This document shows, one piece after another, positions 7,530 through 16,049 of a DNA stretch of 64,000 bases. Position numbers and translations under genes: made by a program. Every line of letters starts with the position of its first letter. The first letter of the stretch is position 1. The notes under the pieces are model-generated. The model did no database searches. It had not been told where the DNA came from and was given only the letters and a program-made list of their open reading frames with translations. The DNA comes from UBA3792 sp964426415 (lineage in GTDB: Bacteria > Bacillota > Clostridia > Christensenellales > CAG-138): assembly GCA_964426415.1 (NCBI GenBank), contig CAYRQM010000001.1, positions 62,001 through 126,000 on the forward strand, read 5' to 3'.

Positions 7530-8875
7530 TCAAAAAGCTGCGCAGGCGATTCATTCGGTTCTCGTCGTCGGTGTTGCTTGCGGTGCTCGTTTTGGCACTG
7601 CTGATTACCGAGGGCTGCTTTATGGGGTATCTTGTCGGCAACACATACGAGATGCTGAATGATGCGATGATGCTTTCCCTGAATCCGGAGCGAGATCGCG
7701 TCTGGCGCAGCGACGAACCATATACAGCAGAGGACGACTATCGCTTTGCATGGTCGAACAAAGAGCGCACGCCGCAGAAAGCTGCGGACGAGCACGACGA
7801 AGAACCGCAGTCGCAAAGCCGTCTGCCCGTATTCCTGTTCCAGTATTTGTCCGAGGGAACGGTTTACGACAACGGCAGGATCGCCCAAGAAGGCGACTTG
7901 ATTCAGCTGCGCGGCGATCGGCAATACCTCAGCAGCAGCGCATCTTGGGACACCATTTTGCAGGAGATTCTCGCCACAGGGGAGCAGCAGGGCAGGATGC
8001 CCGCCTATCATCTGTGCTATCTGCTCTTGCAGGACTCGTTTGGAACGCGCATCGCGCTGGTGGATTACACCGTCTACGCCGAGCTTGCTTGGCGCGTGGC
8101 AATGGGTTCTGTCATTGTGTTCTTGGCGCTGCTTGTAATATTCATGCTGCTGATTCTTTGGATGTCGAAATGGCTCGTGCTGCCGACGGAAAAAGCGTTG
8201 GAGAAACAGCGTCGCTTTATGACGGACGCGTCGCACGAAATCAAAACGCCCTTGACGGTGCTGCTGTCCACGGCGGAGCTGCCCGAAACGGCGGATCATG
8301 ACGAGCGCGAGCGCCGCGTCACCGTCATTCGGGAGGAATCGCAGCGAATGCGCGAGCTGGTGGAGGAGATGCTGGACACGGCTTCGTTGGAAGCACGCGC
8401 CAAGACCGCCGCCGTGATGCGGGTCGATCTGTCCAATGTTACGACGGAATACGCGCTGCAATATGAGGCGCTGTTCTATGAAAACGGCGTCACGTTCAAC
8501 TCGGAGATACAGGGCAAGGTGTTCGTGCTGGGCGATCCGCAGCTGACGGAACGGTTGGTGCGCACCCTTTTGGACAACGCCTACAAGTATACGCCCAAGG
8601 GCGGTCGGGCAGAAGTTCGTCTGCACGCCACAAAAAAACAAGCGGAGCTGTTGGTGACCAACACGGGCATCGGCATCCAAAAGGACGATCTGGAGCTGAT
8701 TTTCGAGCGATTCTATCGCTCCGACGCGACCCGCACCCACTTGGAAGGCGGCTATGGCTTGGGGCTGTCCATTGCCAAGAGCACGGCGGAATCCATGAAG
8801 GGCGCCATCTGGTGCGAGAGCGACGGCGCAACCTTTGTGACGCTCCATGTGCAGCTTCCGCGTGCCAAAAGCTGA
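7526..8875 (+). CDS. Sensor histidine kinase
   Basis: The 449-residue membrane kinase pairs with the upstream regulator. It has one N-terminal transmembrane helix (about 14-36), an extracellular sensor region (about 40-185) with an acidic stretch, a second helix (about 194-214), then a HisKA domain with phospho-acceptor His237 (in TDASHEIKTPL). The ATPase domain shows an N box (DNAYKYTPKGG), a G1 box (NTGIGIQ), an F box (IFERFYR) and a G2 box (YGLGLSIAK). The link between the second helix and HisKA is only about 15 residues, so there is no recognisable HAMP domain. The ATG overlaps the regulator's stop by 4 bases. Confidence 0.93.
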   Translation: MIKKLRRRFIRFSSSVLLAVLVLALLITEGCFMGYLVGNTYEMLNDAMMLSLNPERDRVWRSDEPYTAEDDYRFAWSNKERTPQKAADEHDEEPQSQSRLPVFLFQYLSEGTVYDNGRIAQEGDLIQLRGDRQYLSSSASWDTILQEILATGEQQGRMPAYHLCYLLLQDSFGTRIALVDYTVYAELAWRVAMGSVIVFLALLVIFMLLILWMSKWLVLPTEKALEKQRRFMTDASHEIKTPLTVLLSTAELPETADHDERERRVTVIREESQRMRELVEEMLDTASLEARAKTAAVMRVDLSNVTTEYALQYEALFYENGVTFNSEIQGKVFVLGDPQLTERLVRTLLDNAYKYTPKGGRAEVRLHATKKQAELLVTNTGIGIQKDDLELIFERFYRSDATRTHLEGGYGLGLSIAKSTAESMKGAIWCESDGATFVTLHVQLPRAKS

Positions 8876-8885
8876 CGATTTGCGG

Positions 8886-8913
8886 TTGACAAACGGGTTT
8901 TCCGTGGTATAAT
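8886..8913 (+). promoter_or_regulatory. thrS promoter
   Basis: TTGACA (8886-8891) and TATAAT (8908-8913) with a 16-bp spacer, starting about 10 bases after the kinase stop. Confidence 0.85.
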
Positions 8914-8919
8914 AGGTTC

Positions 8920-9106
8920 GACTTTGAGATGAATTCGGAAGCAGTACCATCTGCATGTTTGCAGCGAGCGGCCAAGCGGTGAGAGGGTCGTGTGAGACGG
9001 ATGGGAAGACCGCCGAAGGATCAAAGCGTGTTCGCACGATACAGCGAAAAGAGCACCAATTAGGGTGGAACCGCGCACAAGCGCCCCTTTTATCGGGGGC
9101 GCTTTT
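8920..9106 (+). promoter_or_regulatory. T-box leader of thrS
   Basis: The T-box word AGGGTGGAACCGCG is at 9062-9075. Directly after it comes a strong terminator stem (AGCGCCCC...GGGGGCGCT, about 9079-9103) with a T-run. An ACC triplet at 8946-8948 is a possible threonine specifier, but I did not fold the leader. Uncharged tRNA-Thr is expected to relieve termination. Confidence 0.9.
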
Positions 9107-9131
9107 ATATTGTAAAAACGGAGGTATCATC

Positions 9132-11078
9132 ATGATTATCACTTTCCCCGACGGCTCGAAGCGTGAATTCGAGAATGGGATGAACGCATTGGACATCGCA
9201 GGCGCCGTGAGCAACGGGCTGAAGAAGGCAACCCTGTGCGCCGAGATCGACGGCAAACGCACCGATGCGTTTCGTCCCATCGACCACGACTGCAGCATCA
9301 AGTTTCTGACGTTCGACGATGCGGACGGACGCTGGGCGTATCGCCACACCGCATCGCACATCTTGGCGCAGGCGGTCAAGCGCCTGTTCCCCGATACCAA
9401 GCTTGCCATCGGCCCCGCCATCGAGAACGGCTTCTATTACGACTTCGACACGAGCGAAACGTTTACGCAGGAGGATCTCAAAAAGATCGAAAAAGAGATG
9501 GATCGCATCGTCTCCGAAAACCTGCGGCTGGAGCGCTTCGAGCTTCCACGCGAGGACGCCATTCGCTTCATGGAAGAGCGCAATGAGCCTTACAAGGTCG
9601 AGTTGATCCGCGACCTGCCCGAGGACGCCGTCATCAGCTTCTATCGGCAGGGCGAATTCGTCGATTTGTGCGCAGGCCCGCACGTCCCAAGCACCGCAAA
9701 GTGCCGCAACATGAAGCTCATGCAGGTGGCAGGCGCGTACTGGCGCGGCAACGAGAAAAACAAAATGCTGCAGCGCATCTACGGCACCGCCTTCGAAAAG
9801 AAAGAAGACCTCAACGCCTATCTGACCGCTTTGGAAGAAGCCAAAAAGCGCGACCACAACAAGCTGGGCCGCGAGCTGGAGCTGTTCACCACCGTCGATC
9901 TCATCGGACAAGGGCTGCCGATTCTGCTGCCCAAAGGTGCGCGCATCATCCAAATTTTGGAGCGCTTCGTCGAAGATGAAGAGCAGCGCCGCGGCTATCT
10001 TCTGACCAAGACGCCGTTTATGGCAAAGCGTGAGCTGTACAAGATTTCGGGGCATTGGGATCACTACCGCGATGGGATGTTCGTTATGGGCGACACCGCC
10101 GACCAAGACGACCCCACCAAAGAAATCTTCGCGCTGCGTCCCATGACGTGCCCATTCCAGTTCATGGCGTATCTGAATCGCAGCCGTTCCTACCGCGATT
10201 TGCCGCTGCGCTACAACGAAACCTCTACGCTGTTCCGCAACGAGTCCAGCGGCGAGATGCACGGCTTGATCCGCGTGCGGCAGTTCACCATCTCCGAGGG
10301 ACACTTGGCGTGTCGTCCCGACCAAGTCGAGGACGAATTCCGCGGCTGTCTCGACCTTGCCAAATTCATGTTGGAAACGGTCGGGCTGGCGGAGGACGTA
10401 ACCTATCGCTTCTCCAAGTGGGACGAGAACGACACCGCAAAGTACATCGGCGACAAAGCGAGCTGGGAGCGCACGCAAAACCTCATGCGCGACATCCTCA
10501 ACGATCTCAAGATCGACTTCACCGAAGCCGACGGCGAAGCGGCGTTCTACGGCCCCAAGCTGGACATCCAAATCAAGAACGTCTTCGGAAAAGAGGACAC
10601 GCTGGTCACCATCCAGATCGACTTCCAGCTGGCGGAACGGTACGGCATGGTCTACACCGACAGCGATGGACAGAAAAAGTACCCCGTCGTCATTCACCGC
10701 ACGTCGCTGGGCTGCTACGAGCGCACGTTGGCGCTGCTGATCGAAAAATACGCGGGCGCGTTCCCCACATGGCTGGCGCCTGTGCAGGTGAAGGTGCTGC
10801 CCATCACCGATCGTGCGCAAGAGGCGTCCGAGGACGTGCGCAAAAAGTTGGAAGCGATGGGGCTGCGGGTCGAATCCGATCTGCGCAACGAAAAGATTGG
10901 CTTCAAAATCCGCGAAGCGCAGATGCAAAAGGTTCCGTATATGCTCGTTTTGGGCGATAAGGAAGTGGCGGATGGCGTGGTTGCCGTTCGTTCCCGCAAG
11001 GACGGCGACTTGGGCGTCATGTCGCTGGACGCGTTCGCGGGCAAAATCCTACAGGAAGTTGCCACACGCGCAAAGTAA
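9132..11078 (+). CDS. thrS: Threonyl-tRNA synthetase
   Basis: ThrRS charges tRNA-Thr and edits mischarged serine. The 648-residue product has an N-terminal TGS domain (about 1-62, IITFPDGSKREF), the editing domain with HTASHILAQAVKRLF, the class II catalytic core (motif 2 around RYNETSTLFRNE, with LIRVRQFTISEGH; motif 3 near LGCYERTLALLIEKY) and a C-terminal anticodon-binding domain (VQVKVLPITD...). Length fits the bacterial family. ATG 9132 lies behind CGGAGG at a normal distance, right after the T-box terminator. Upstream in-frame codons fall inside the leader RNA and were not used. Confidence 0.97.
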   Translation: MIITFPDGSKREFENGMNALDIAGAVSNGLKKATLCAEIDGKRTDAFRPIDHDCSIKFLTFDDADGRWAYRHTASHILAQAVKRLFPDTKLAIGPAIENGFYYDFDTSETFTQEDLKKIEKEMDRIVSENLRLERFELPREDAIRFMEERNEPYKVELIRDLPEDAVISFYRQGEFVDLCAGPHVPSTAKCRNMKLMQVAGAYWRGNEKNKMLQRIYGTAFEKKEDLNAYLTALEEAKKRDHNKLGRELELFTTVDLIGQGLPILLPKGARIIQILERFVEDEEQRRGYLLTKTPFMAKRELYKISGHWDHYRDGMFVMGDTADQDDPTKEIFALRPMTCPFQFMAYLNRSRSYRDLPLRYNETSTLFRNESSGEMHGLIRVRQFTISEGHLACRPDQVEDEFRGCLDLAKFMLETVGLAEDVTYRFSKWDENDTAKYIGDKASWERTQNLMRDILNDLKIDFTEADGEAAFYGPKLDIQIKNVFGKEDTLVTIQIDFQLAERYGMVYTDSDGQKKYPVVIHRTSLGCYERTLALLIEKYAGAFPTWLAPVQVKVLPITDRAQEASEDVRKKLEAMGLRVESDLRNEKIGFKIREAQMQKVPYMLVLGDKEVADGVVAVRSRKDGDLGVMSLDAFAGKILQEVATRAK

Positions 11079-11090
11079 TCGCATCCGTTT

Positions 11091-11127
11091 GCGCCACCCT
11101 CCTTTTGGGGTGGCGCTTTTCTTTTTT
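11091..11127 (+). terminator. thrS intrinsic terminator
   Basis: Stem GCGCCACC...GGTGGCGC with a short pyrimidine-rich loop followed by TTTTCTTTTTTT. Confidence 0.9.
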
Positions 11128-11163
11128 TGCGGGGCGGGTTTCGGATTCGCAGGCGATTGTCTA

Positions 11164-11192
11164 TTGACGCGGCGGAACAAAACGCGTAAAAT
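11164..11192 (+). promoter_or_regulatory. Promoter of the yybS-gdpP-rplI-dnaB group
   Basis: TTGACG (11164-11169), 17-bp spacer, TAAAAT (11187-11192). The ATG of yybS begins exactly 7 bases after the minus-10 box, so the predicted transcript has no 5' leader. Confidence 0.7.
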
Positions 11193-11198
11193 AGGAAT

Positions 11199-12245
11199 AT
11201 GAATCAGACTCGTAAATTGGGGAAAACCATCCTATTTCTTGCGGCGGCACTGCTTGTCACGGCAGCGCTGTGCTTTTTGCCGCGCTTTGCACCCTTCTCC
11301 GTCCGGCTTGCCACGACGCTTGGCATTCCCACGTCCTACGTCACGATCTCCAACACGATGCTGTCGGCTTGCTGCATGGTGCTGCTGTTGGCGGTTGCGG
11401 CGGCGCTTTGGTCGCGCTGCGCGTGGACGCTCGGCGTCACGTCCCTGCTTGGGCTTGCGGTATTCACCTTCGCACTGGGCTACCTTGCCACGTCCGATCT
11501 TTTGGGCGCGCTGTGGCTGTTGCTGCTCATCGGCATTCCGAGCGTAGGGCTGTATACCATGCAGCGGTGCAAGCTCAACAATTTCCGCATCGTCATCTAT
11601 GGCACGTTCCTTACGCTGATTGCACTGTTCTGCTACGTTTGCCTGCCGTCGCTCCTTGCGGAGGGCGATGCGTTTTTGCCGTTCCGCAGCCTCATCGGGC
11701 AATATGCAGCGGGCATCGAAGAAAGCAAATCCATCCTGATTGAGTCGGGGCTGTTCACCGAAGCCACCGTGCAGGACACGCTCGATACGCTCACCGATTA
11801 CAAGCTCGGCGCCGAGCAGTTCTCCATTTCGGTGCTGCTGTATCCCGCCATGCTGTGCGCGCTGACCAACTGCCTCCTTTTCCATCTGTTCAACCGTGAC
11901 AAGTCCGCAGCCGTTTTGCCGCTGCCCAAGTTTGCCGACTGGCGCGTGGAGCGTTGGTTCTCCTTCTCGGTCACCATCGTCGTGCTCGTTTGCTTGGTGC
12001 TGTCCATGGTGGGCGTCACCTTTGCGACGGCGCTCTCCAACGTCTTCTATCTGCTGTGGCTGTACCCGCTGGCATTGGGCGGGCTGTGCGCCGTCAAGCG
12101 CCTTGCCAAGCGGCGTTGGGTCTTTCCCGTGGTGCTGGTGCTGGGCATTGTGCTGTTCACCATTCTCGGCCCCGTGCTGGCATTTGTGGGCTTGTTTGCA
12201 GATACCTACGAACGAATTCGATCCAATCGGGAGGGACAGGGATGA
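11199..12245 (+). CDS. yybS: YybS-like DUF2232 polytopic membrane protein
   Basis: The 348-residue product is almost entirely hydrophobic, with about eight predicted transmembrane helices, among them one at the N terminus (ILFLAAALLVTAALCFL) and two near the C terminus. Sequence alone gives a weak family match, but its place just before gdpP, rplI and dnaB is the conserved Firmicute position of YybS (DUF2232), whose biochemical role is unknown. The ATG at 11199 has no ribosome site and falls at the predicted transcription start. Its stop overlaps the gdpP ATG (ATGA), so the two are coupled. Confidence 0.75.
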   Translation: MNQTRKLGKTILFLAAALLVTAALCFLPRFAPFSVRLATTLGIPTSYVTISNTMLSACCMVLLLAVAAALWSRCAWTLGVTSLLGLAVFTFALGYLATSDLLGALWLLLLIGIPSVGLYTMQRCKLNNFRIVIYGTFLTLIALFCYVCLPSLLAEGDAFLPFRSLIGQYAAGIEESKSILIESGLFTEATVQDTLDTLTDYKLGAEQFSISVLLYPAMLCALTNCLLFHLFNRDKSAAVLPLPKFADWRVERWFSFSVTIVVLVCLVLSMVGVTFATALSNVFYLLWLYPLALGGLCAVKRLAKRRWVFPVVLVLGIVLFTILGPVLAFVGLFADTYERIRSNREGQG

Positions 12246-14188
12246 AGCAATATCGCGGCGTTCTGATTGCCGTCGGCGTCGTCACAATCCTTGGCGTGAC
12301 CGCGGCGCTCATCTTTACACGCTATATGGAGGCAGGCGTCGTCGCGGCGGCAGGTCTTCTTTTGGGGCTGACGCTTTGGCTCATTTTACGCTCCATCGCC
12401 AAAACAAACCAAGCGCGCATGGATCGCGTGTTCCGTGACAACGACCAAGCGGTGTCGGCGCTGATTCAAGGCATCACCATTCCTGCGGCGGTGCTCACAT
12501 TGGAAGGCCGCGTCACTTGGCGCAACCGTGCATTTCGCGCGCTGTACGACGGCGCTAACATCAAAGAAATCCTGCCCGAATTCGAAAAGCAGCGCGGGAT
12601 GAACGCGGTACAGGTCGAGCTGAACGGCTCCAACTACCAAGTCATGCATACGGCAATCCTGCGCCCCAACACCGAAAAGCAGCTCGTGTTTCAATATTGG
12701 CTCGACCGCACGGAGGCGGCGCACTACCAACGCTTGTACGCCGAGCAGCGCCCGTACGTTTCGCTGCTGTATGTCGACAATTACGAAGAGATGGCAAGCG
12801 ACGCGCAGATTCACAGCTCGGCGGTGCTTGCCGAGGTGGAACGGCTCATTGCCGAGCTTTGCAAGCGCGTGGGCGGGCTGTACCGCTGCTACGAAAACGG
12901 ACGCTACCTGCTTGTGGTAGAAGCCAAACAAGAAGAACAATTAGAATCCGAACGCTTTACGCTGCTGGATCAGGTGCATCGCATCGAAACGGGCACAGGC
13001 ATCATCGTTTCGCTGTCCATGTCCGTGGGCGCGGCGCCGCGCTTGGCGCAGTCCGAACAGGATGCGCGACAGGCGATGGAGCTTGCTTTGGGACGCGGCG
13101 GCGATCAAGTCGTGGTCAAAGAGGGGGCGGACTACCGCTTCTTCGGCGGCAAGCATCAGCAGGACGCGAAGCAGTCGCGGGTCAAGGCGCGCCTGTTCTC
13201 AAAGGCGCTGCTGCAGCTGTTCGAAAACAGCGGCGACGTGTTCATCATGGGACACCGCAATTCCGATATGGACTGCCTTGGCGCGGCACTGGGCATCATG
13301 ACCTGCGCCAATCACGTCGGCAGCCATGCCTACATCGTCATCGACGCGCTGAACACCACCATCGAAGACGCCGTGCGCCAATTGGAACGGGACGGCGTGG
13401 CGTCCCGCGTCATCATCGCACCCGATCAGGCCGCCGAGATGATGCGCGCCAATTCCGTACTGGTCGTGGTGGACACCCAACGCGCCAACAACACCACCGC
13501 GCCGGAGCTTTTGCAAAAGTGCGAGCGCATCGTGCTCATCGACCATCACCGCCGCAGCGCCGACTACATCGACAACGCGACGCTTCATTATTTAGAATCG
13601 CGGGCGTCCTCCGCCAGCGAGATGGTCACCGAGATCATGCAGTATTTTGCGGACAACGTCAAGCCCGTCGCCTTTACCTGCAGCGCGTTGTTGGCGGGCA
13701 TCACGGTGGACACCAAGCAGTTTGCGTTCAATGTGGGTTCGCGCACGTTCGACGCGGCAGGCTATCTGCGGCGCAACGGCGCCGACCTCAGCTCCGTCAA
13801 GCTGATGTTCCAAAACGATTACGAAAGCTATGTCCGCTGTGCCAACGTGGTGGAGCGCGCTGTCATTCGCAAGAGCGGCGTCGCCCTCTCTTGGTGCGAG
13901 AAGAACACGCCCGACGGCAAGCTGCTGGCGGCGCAGGCTGCCGATGAGCTTTTAGGCATTCGCGGCGTCCGCGCTGCATTTGTGCTGGCGGACACCGACG
14001 GCGTCGTCTCCATTTCGGGACGCAGCTATGGGCAAATCAACGTACAAATTATTTTGGAGCAGCTGGGCGGCGGCGGGCATTTGACCATGGCGGGCGCGCA
14101 GCTTGCGGGCATTTCGACCGAGGAAGCCCGCGCCAAATTAGAAGCGTGTATCGAGCAGTACGAATCGATCAATCACGAAAACGGATGA
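12242..14188 (+). CDS. gdpP: Cyclic-di-AMP phosphodiesterase GdpP
   Basis: GdpP hydrolyses c-di-AMP to pApA and so controls potassium, turgor and wall homeostasis. The 648-residue product shows the full family layout: two N-terminal transmembrane helices (about 5-50), a PAS-like region, a degenerate GGDEF domain (no GGDEF signature; LVVEAKQEE and [10 protein letters not shown] are visible) and a DHH/DHHA1 catalytic part. Metal-binding motifs are [11 protein letters not shown] (His338), VVVDTQ and the DHH triad at 434-436 (LIDHHRR). The DHHA1 glycine motif [12 protein letters not shown] is near the C terminus. It overlaps yybS by 4 bases and is followed closely by rplI. Confidence 0.95.
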   Translation: MKQYRGVLIAVGVVTILGVTAALIFTRYMEAGVVAAAGLLLGLTLWLILRSIAKTNQARMDRVFRDNDQAVSALIQGITIPAAVLTLEGRVTWRNRAFRALYDGANIKEILPEFEKQRGMNAVQVELNGSNYQVMHTAILRPNTEKQLVFQYWLDRTEAAHYQRLYAEQRPYVSLLYVDNYEEMASDAQIHSSAVLAEVERLIAELCKRVGGLYRCYENGRYLLVVEAKQEEQLESERFTLLDQVHRIETGTGIIVSLSMSVGAAPRLAQSEQDARQAMELALGRGGDQVVVKEGADYRFFGGKHQQDAKQSRVKARLFSKALLQLFENSGDVFIMGHRNSDMDCLGAALGIMTCANHVGSHAYIVIDALNTTIEDAVRQLERDGVASRVIIAPDQAAEMMRANSVLVVVDTQRANNTTAPELLQKCERIVLIDHHRRSADYIDNATLHYLESRASSASEMVTEIMQYFADNVKPVAFTCSALLAGITVDTKQFAFNVGSRTFDAAGYLRRNGADLSSVKLMFQNDYESYVRCANVVERAVIRKSGVALSWCEKNTPDGKLLAAQAADELLGIRGVRAAFVLADTDGVVSISGRSYGQINVQIILEQLGGGGHLTMAGAQLAGISTEEARAKLEACIEQYESINHENG

Positions 14189-14204
14189 AAGGCAGGGCAA
14201 ACAA

Positions 14205-14645
14205 ATGAAAGTATTGCTTTCGCAGGATGTGAAGGGCACGGGCAAGAAGGGTGAGATCGCGGACGTTTCCGACGGATACGCACGCAATTTCCTGTTCCCG
14301 CGCAAGATGGCAACGCCGGCGGACACGACGGCGATCAATGCGGCAAGCATTCAAAAAAGCGCGGCGCAGCACCGCAAGTTTACGGCGGGCGTGAAGGCAC
14401 GCGAACAAGCCGAAAAGTTAGAAGGCGCAACGGTGCATGTCAAGGCGCATGTCGGCGAAAACGGCAAGCTGTTCGGCACCGTCGCGGGCAAAGAAGTGGC
14501 GCAGGCGCTCAAGGAGCAGCGCGGCATGGACGTCGACAAGAAAAAAATCTCCATCGAAACCATCCGTGCGCTCGGCACCTACACCGCCAAGGCGAGCCTG
14601 TTTGAGGGCGTCGCCGTCACCTTCCGCGTCATCGTCGAGGAATAA
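14205..14645 (+). CDS. rplI: Large-subunit ribosomal protein L9
   Basis: The 146-residue product begins [28 protein letters not shown], the typical L9 N-terminal domain that binds 23S rRNA. A long helical connector and the C-terminal L9 domain ([17 protein letters not shown]) follow. Length is standard. The stop TAA shares its last base with the ATG of dnaB (TAATG), so translation is coupled. Confidence 0.97.
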   Translation: MKVLLSQDVKGTGKKGEIADVSDGYARNFLFPRKMATPADTTAINAASIQKSAAQHRKFTAGVKAREQAEKLEGATVHVKAHVGENGKLFGTVAGKEVAQALKEQRGMDVDKKKISIETIRALGTYTAKASLFEGVAVTFRVIVEE

Positions 14646-15985
14646 TGGAACAAACCATTGAACGGGCATTGCCCAATAACGTCGAGGCGGAGCGTTCCGT
14701 CTTGGGCGCCATGCTGTTAGAGTCCGAAGCGCTGGATTCCATGCTGGAACAGCTGTTTCCCGAGGACTTCTATCAGTCTGCACATGCCGACATCTTTGCG
14801 GCGATGCGATCCATCCGTGCGGAGGGAAGCGCCGTCGATCTTGTTACGCTGTCCGGCGCGTTGGAGCGCATGGGCAAGCTTGAGGCGGCGGGCGGCATCG
14901 TCTATCTGACCGAGCTGATGCGCTTTGTGCCCACGGCGGCAAACGTCCAATACTATGCCAAAATCGTCGAGGATCACAGCACGCAGCGCGCCCTCATTCG
15001 CGTGGGCAACGACATGATCCGTAACGGCATGGACGACCAGCACGACGTGGAGGAATCCTTGGATTCCGCCGAACGCAAGCTGTACGACATCACCATGCGC
15101 AAGACGGAGGTCACGCTTTCGCCCGCCAGCGAGATCGTGCCCGACACGCTCAATCAAATCGGCGAGCTGATTCAACGCAAGGGCAAGCTGACGGGCTGCG
15201 CCACGGGCTTTTCCAAGCTGGATCGGCTGACCAACGGTCTCCAAAAAAGCGACCTCATCATCATCGCCGCACGTCCCGCCATGGGCAAGTCGGCGTTCGC
15301 CATGAACATCGCCCAGTACGCCGCGCTGCACGACAACCGATCCGTCGCCGTTTTTTCGCTCGAAATGAGCAAAGAGCAGCTCATGATGCGTATTCTTTGC
15401 ACCGAAGCATCGGTGGACTCCCAAAAGATTAAAGACGGCACGCTGGGCGACGCCGAAACGCAGCGCTTGATGGAAGCGGCGGAGCCGATGCAGCGCGCCA
15501 AGCTGTACATCGACGATTCTGCGGGCGCAACGGTCACGAGCATCCGTTCCAAATGCCGCAGGCTCAAGGCGCAGCAAGGGCTGGACATGGTCATCATCGA
15601 CTATATGCAGCTGATGCAGGGCACCGGCACGGCAGGGCGCAAGTCGGACAACCGCCAACAGGAAATTTCCGACATGACCCGCGCCATGAAGCTGTTGGCG
15701 CGTGAGCTTGCCGTTCCCATTTTGCTGCTGTCGCAGCTCAACCGCGGGCCGGAGCTTCGTCAAGACCATCGCCCGATGATTTCCGACCTGCGCGAATCGG
15801 GCTCCATCGAGCAGGACGCCGATATGGTCATTCTGCTCTATCGTGCCGCCGTCTACGACGAAACGGCAGGCAACGAATCCGAAGCCATCGTGGCAAAGAA
15901 CCGCCACGGCCCCATCGACAAATGCGACTTGGTCTTCCAAGGCGAATTCACCCGCTTTCGCACCCTCCAAACGGACGAAGCATAA
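14645..15985 (+). CDS. dnaB: Replicative DNA helicase DnaB (DnaC in Bacillus)
   Basis: This hexameric ATPase unwinds DNA at the replication fork. The 446-residue product has the N-terminal DnaB domain (NNVEAERSVLGAML) and a RecA-like C-terminal domain with Walker A ARPAMGKSAFAMN, an FSLEMSKEQL segment, Walker B MVIIDYMQLM, and the SDLRESGSIEQDADMV motif. Length is normal and there is no intein. It is the last gene of the yybS-gdpP-rplI-dnaB group and is followed by a strong terminator. Confidence 0.97.
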   Translation: MEQTIERALPNNVEAERSVLGAMLLESEALDSMLEQLFPEDFYQSAHADIFAAMRSIRAEGSAVDLVTLSGALERMGKLEAAGGIVYLTELMRFVPTAANVQYYAKIVEDHSTQRALIRVGNDMIRNGMDDQHDVEESLDSAERKLYDITMRKTEVTLSPASEIVPDTLNQIGELIQRKGKLTGCATGFSKLDRLTNGLQKSDLIIIAARPAMGKSAFAMNIAQYAALHDNRSVAVFSLEMSKEQLMMRILCTEASVDSQKIKDGTLGDAETQRLMEAAEPMQRAKLYIDDSAGATVTSIRSKCRRLKAQQGLDMVIIDYMQLMQGTGTAGRKSDNRQQEISDMTRAMKLLARELAVPILLLSQLNRGPELRQDHRPMISDLRESGSIEQDADMVILLYRAAVYDETAGNESEAIVAKNRHGPIDKCDLVFQGEFTRFRTLQTDEA

Positions 15986-15991
15986 AAAATT

Positions 15992-16029
15992 AAGGACTGC
16001 AAAAACCACGGTTTTGGCAGTCCTTTTTT
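15992..16029. terminator. Bidirectional terminator between dnaB and the RND gene
   Basis: A long stem AGGACTGC[C/A]AAAACC on either side of ACG, with a T-run on the plus side and an A-run on the other, can end dnaB and the convergent transporter gene. Confidence 0.85.
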
Positions 16030-16049
16030 GATGCAAAAATGTTGTTGCG

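Noticed and set aside
9105..10928. Antisense frame over thrS, about 600 codons
   Set aside because: No domain signatures and overlaps a fully conserved ThrRS.
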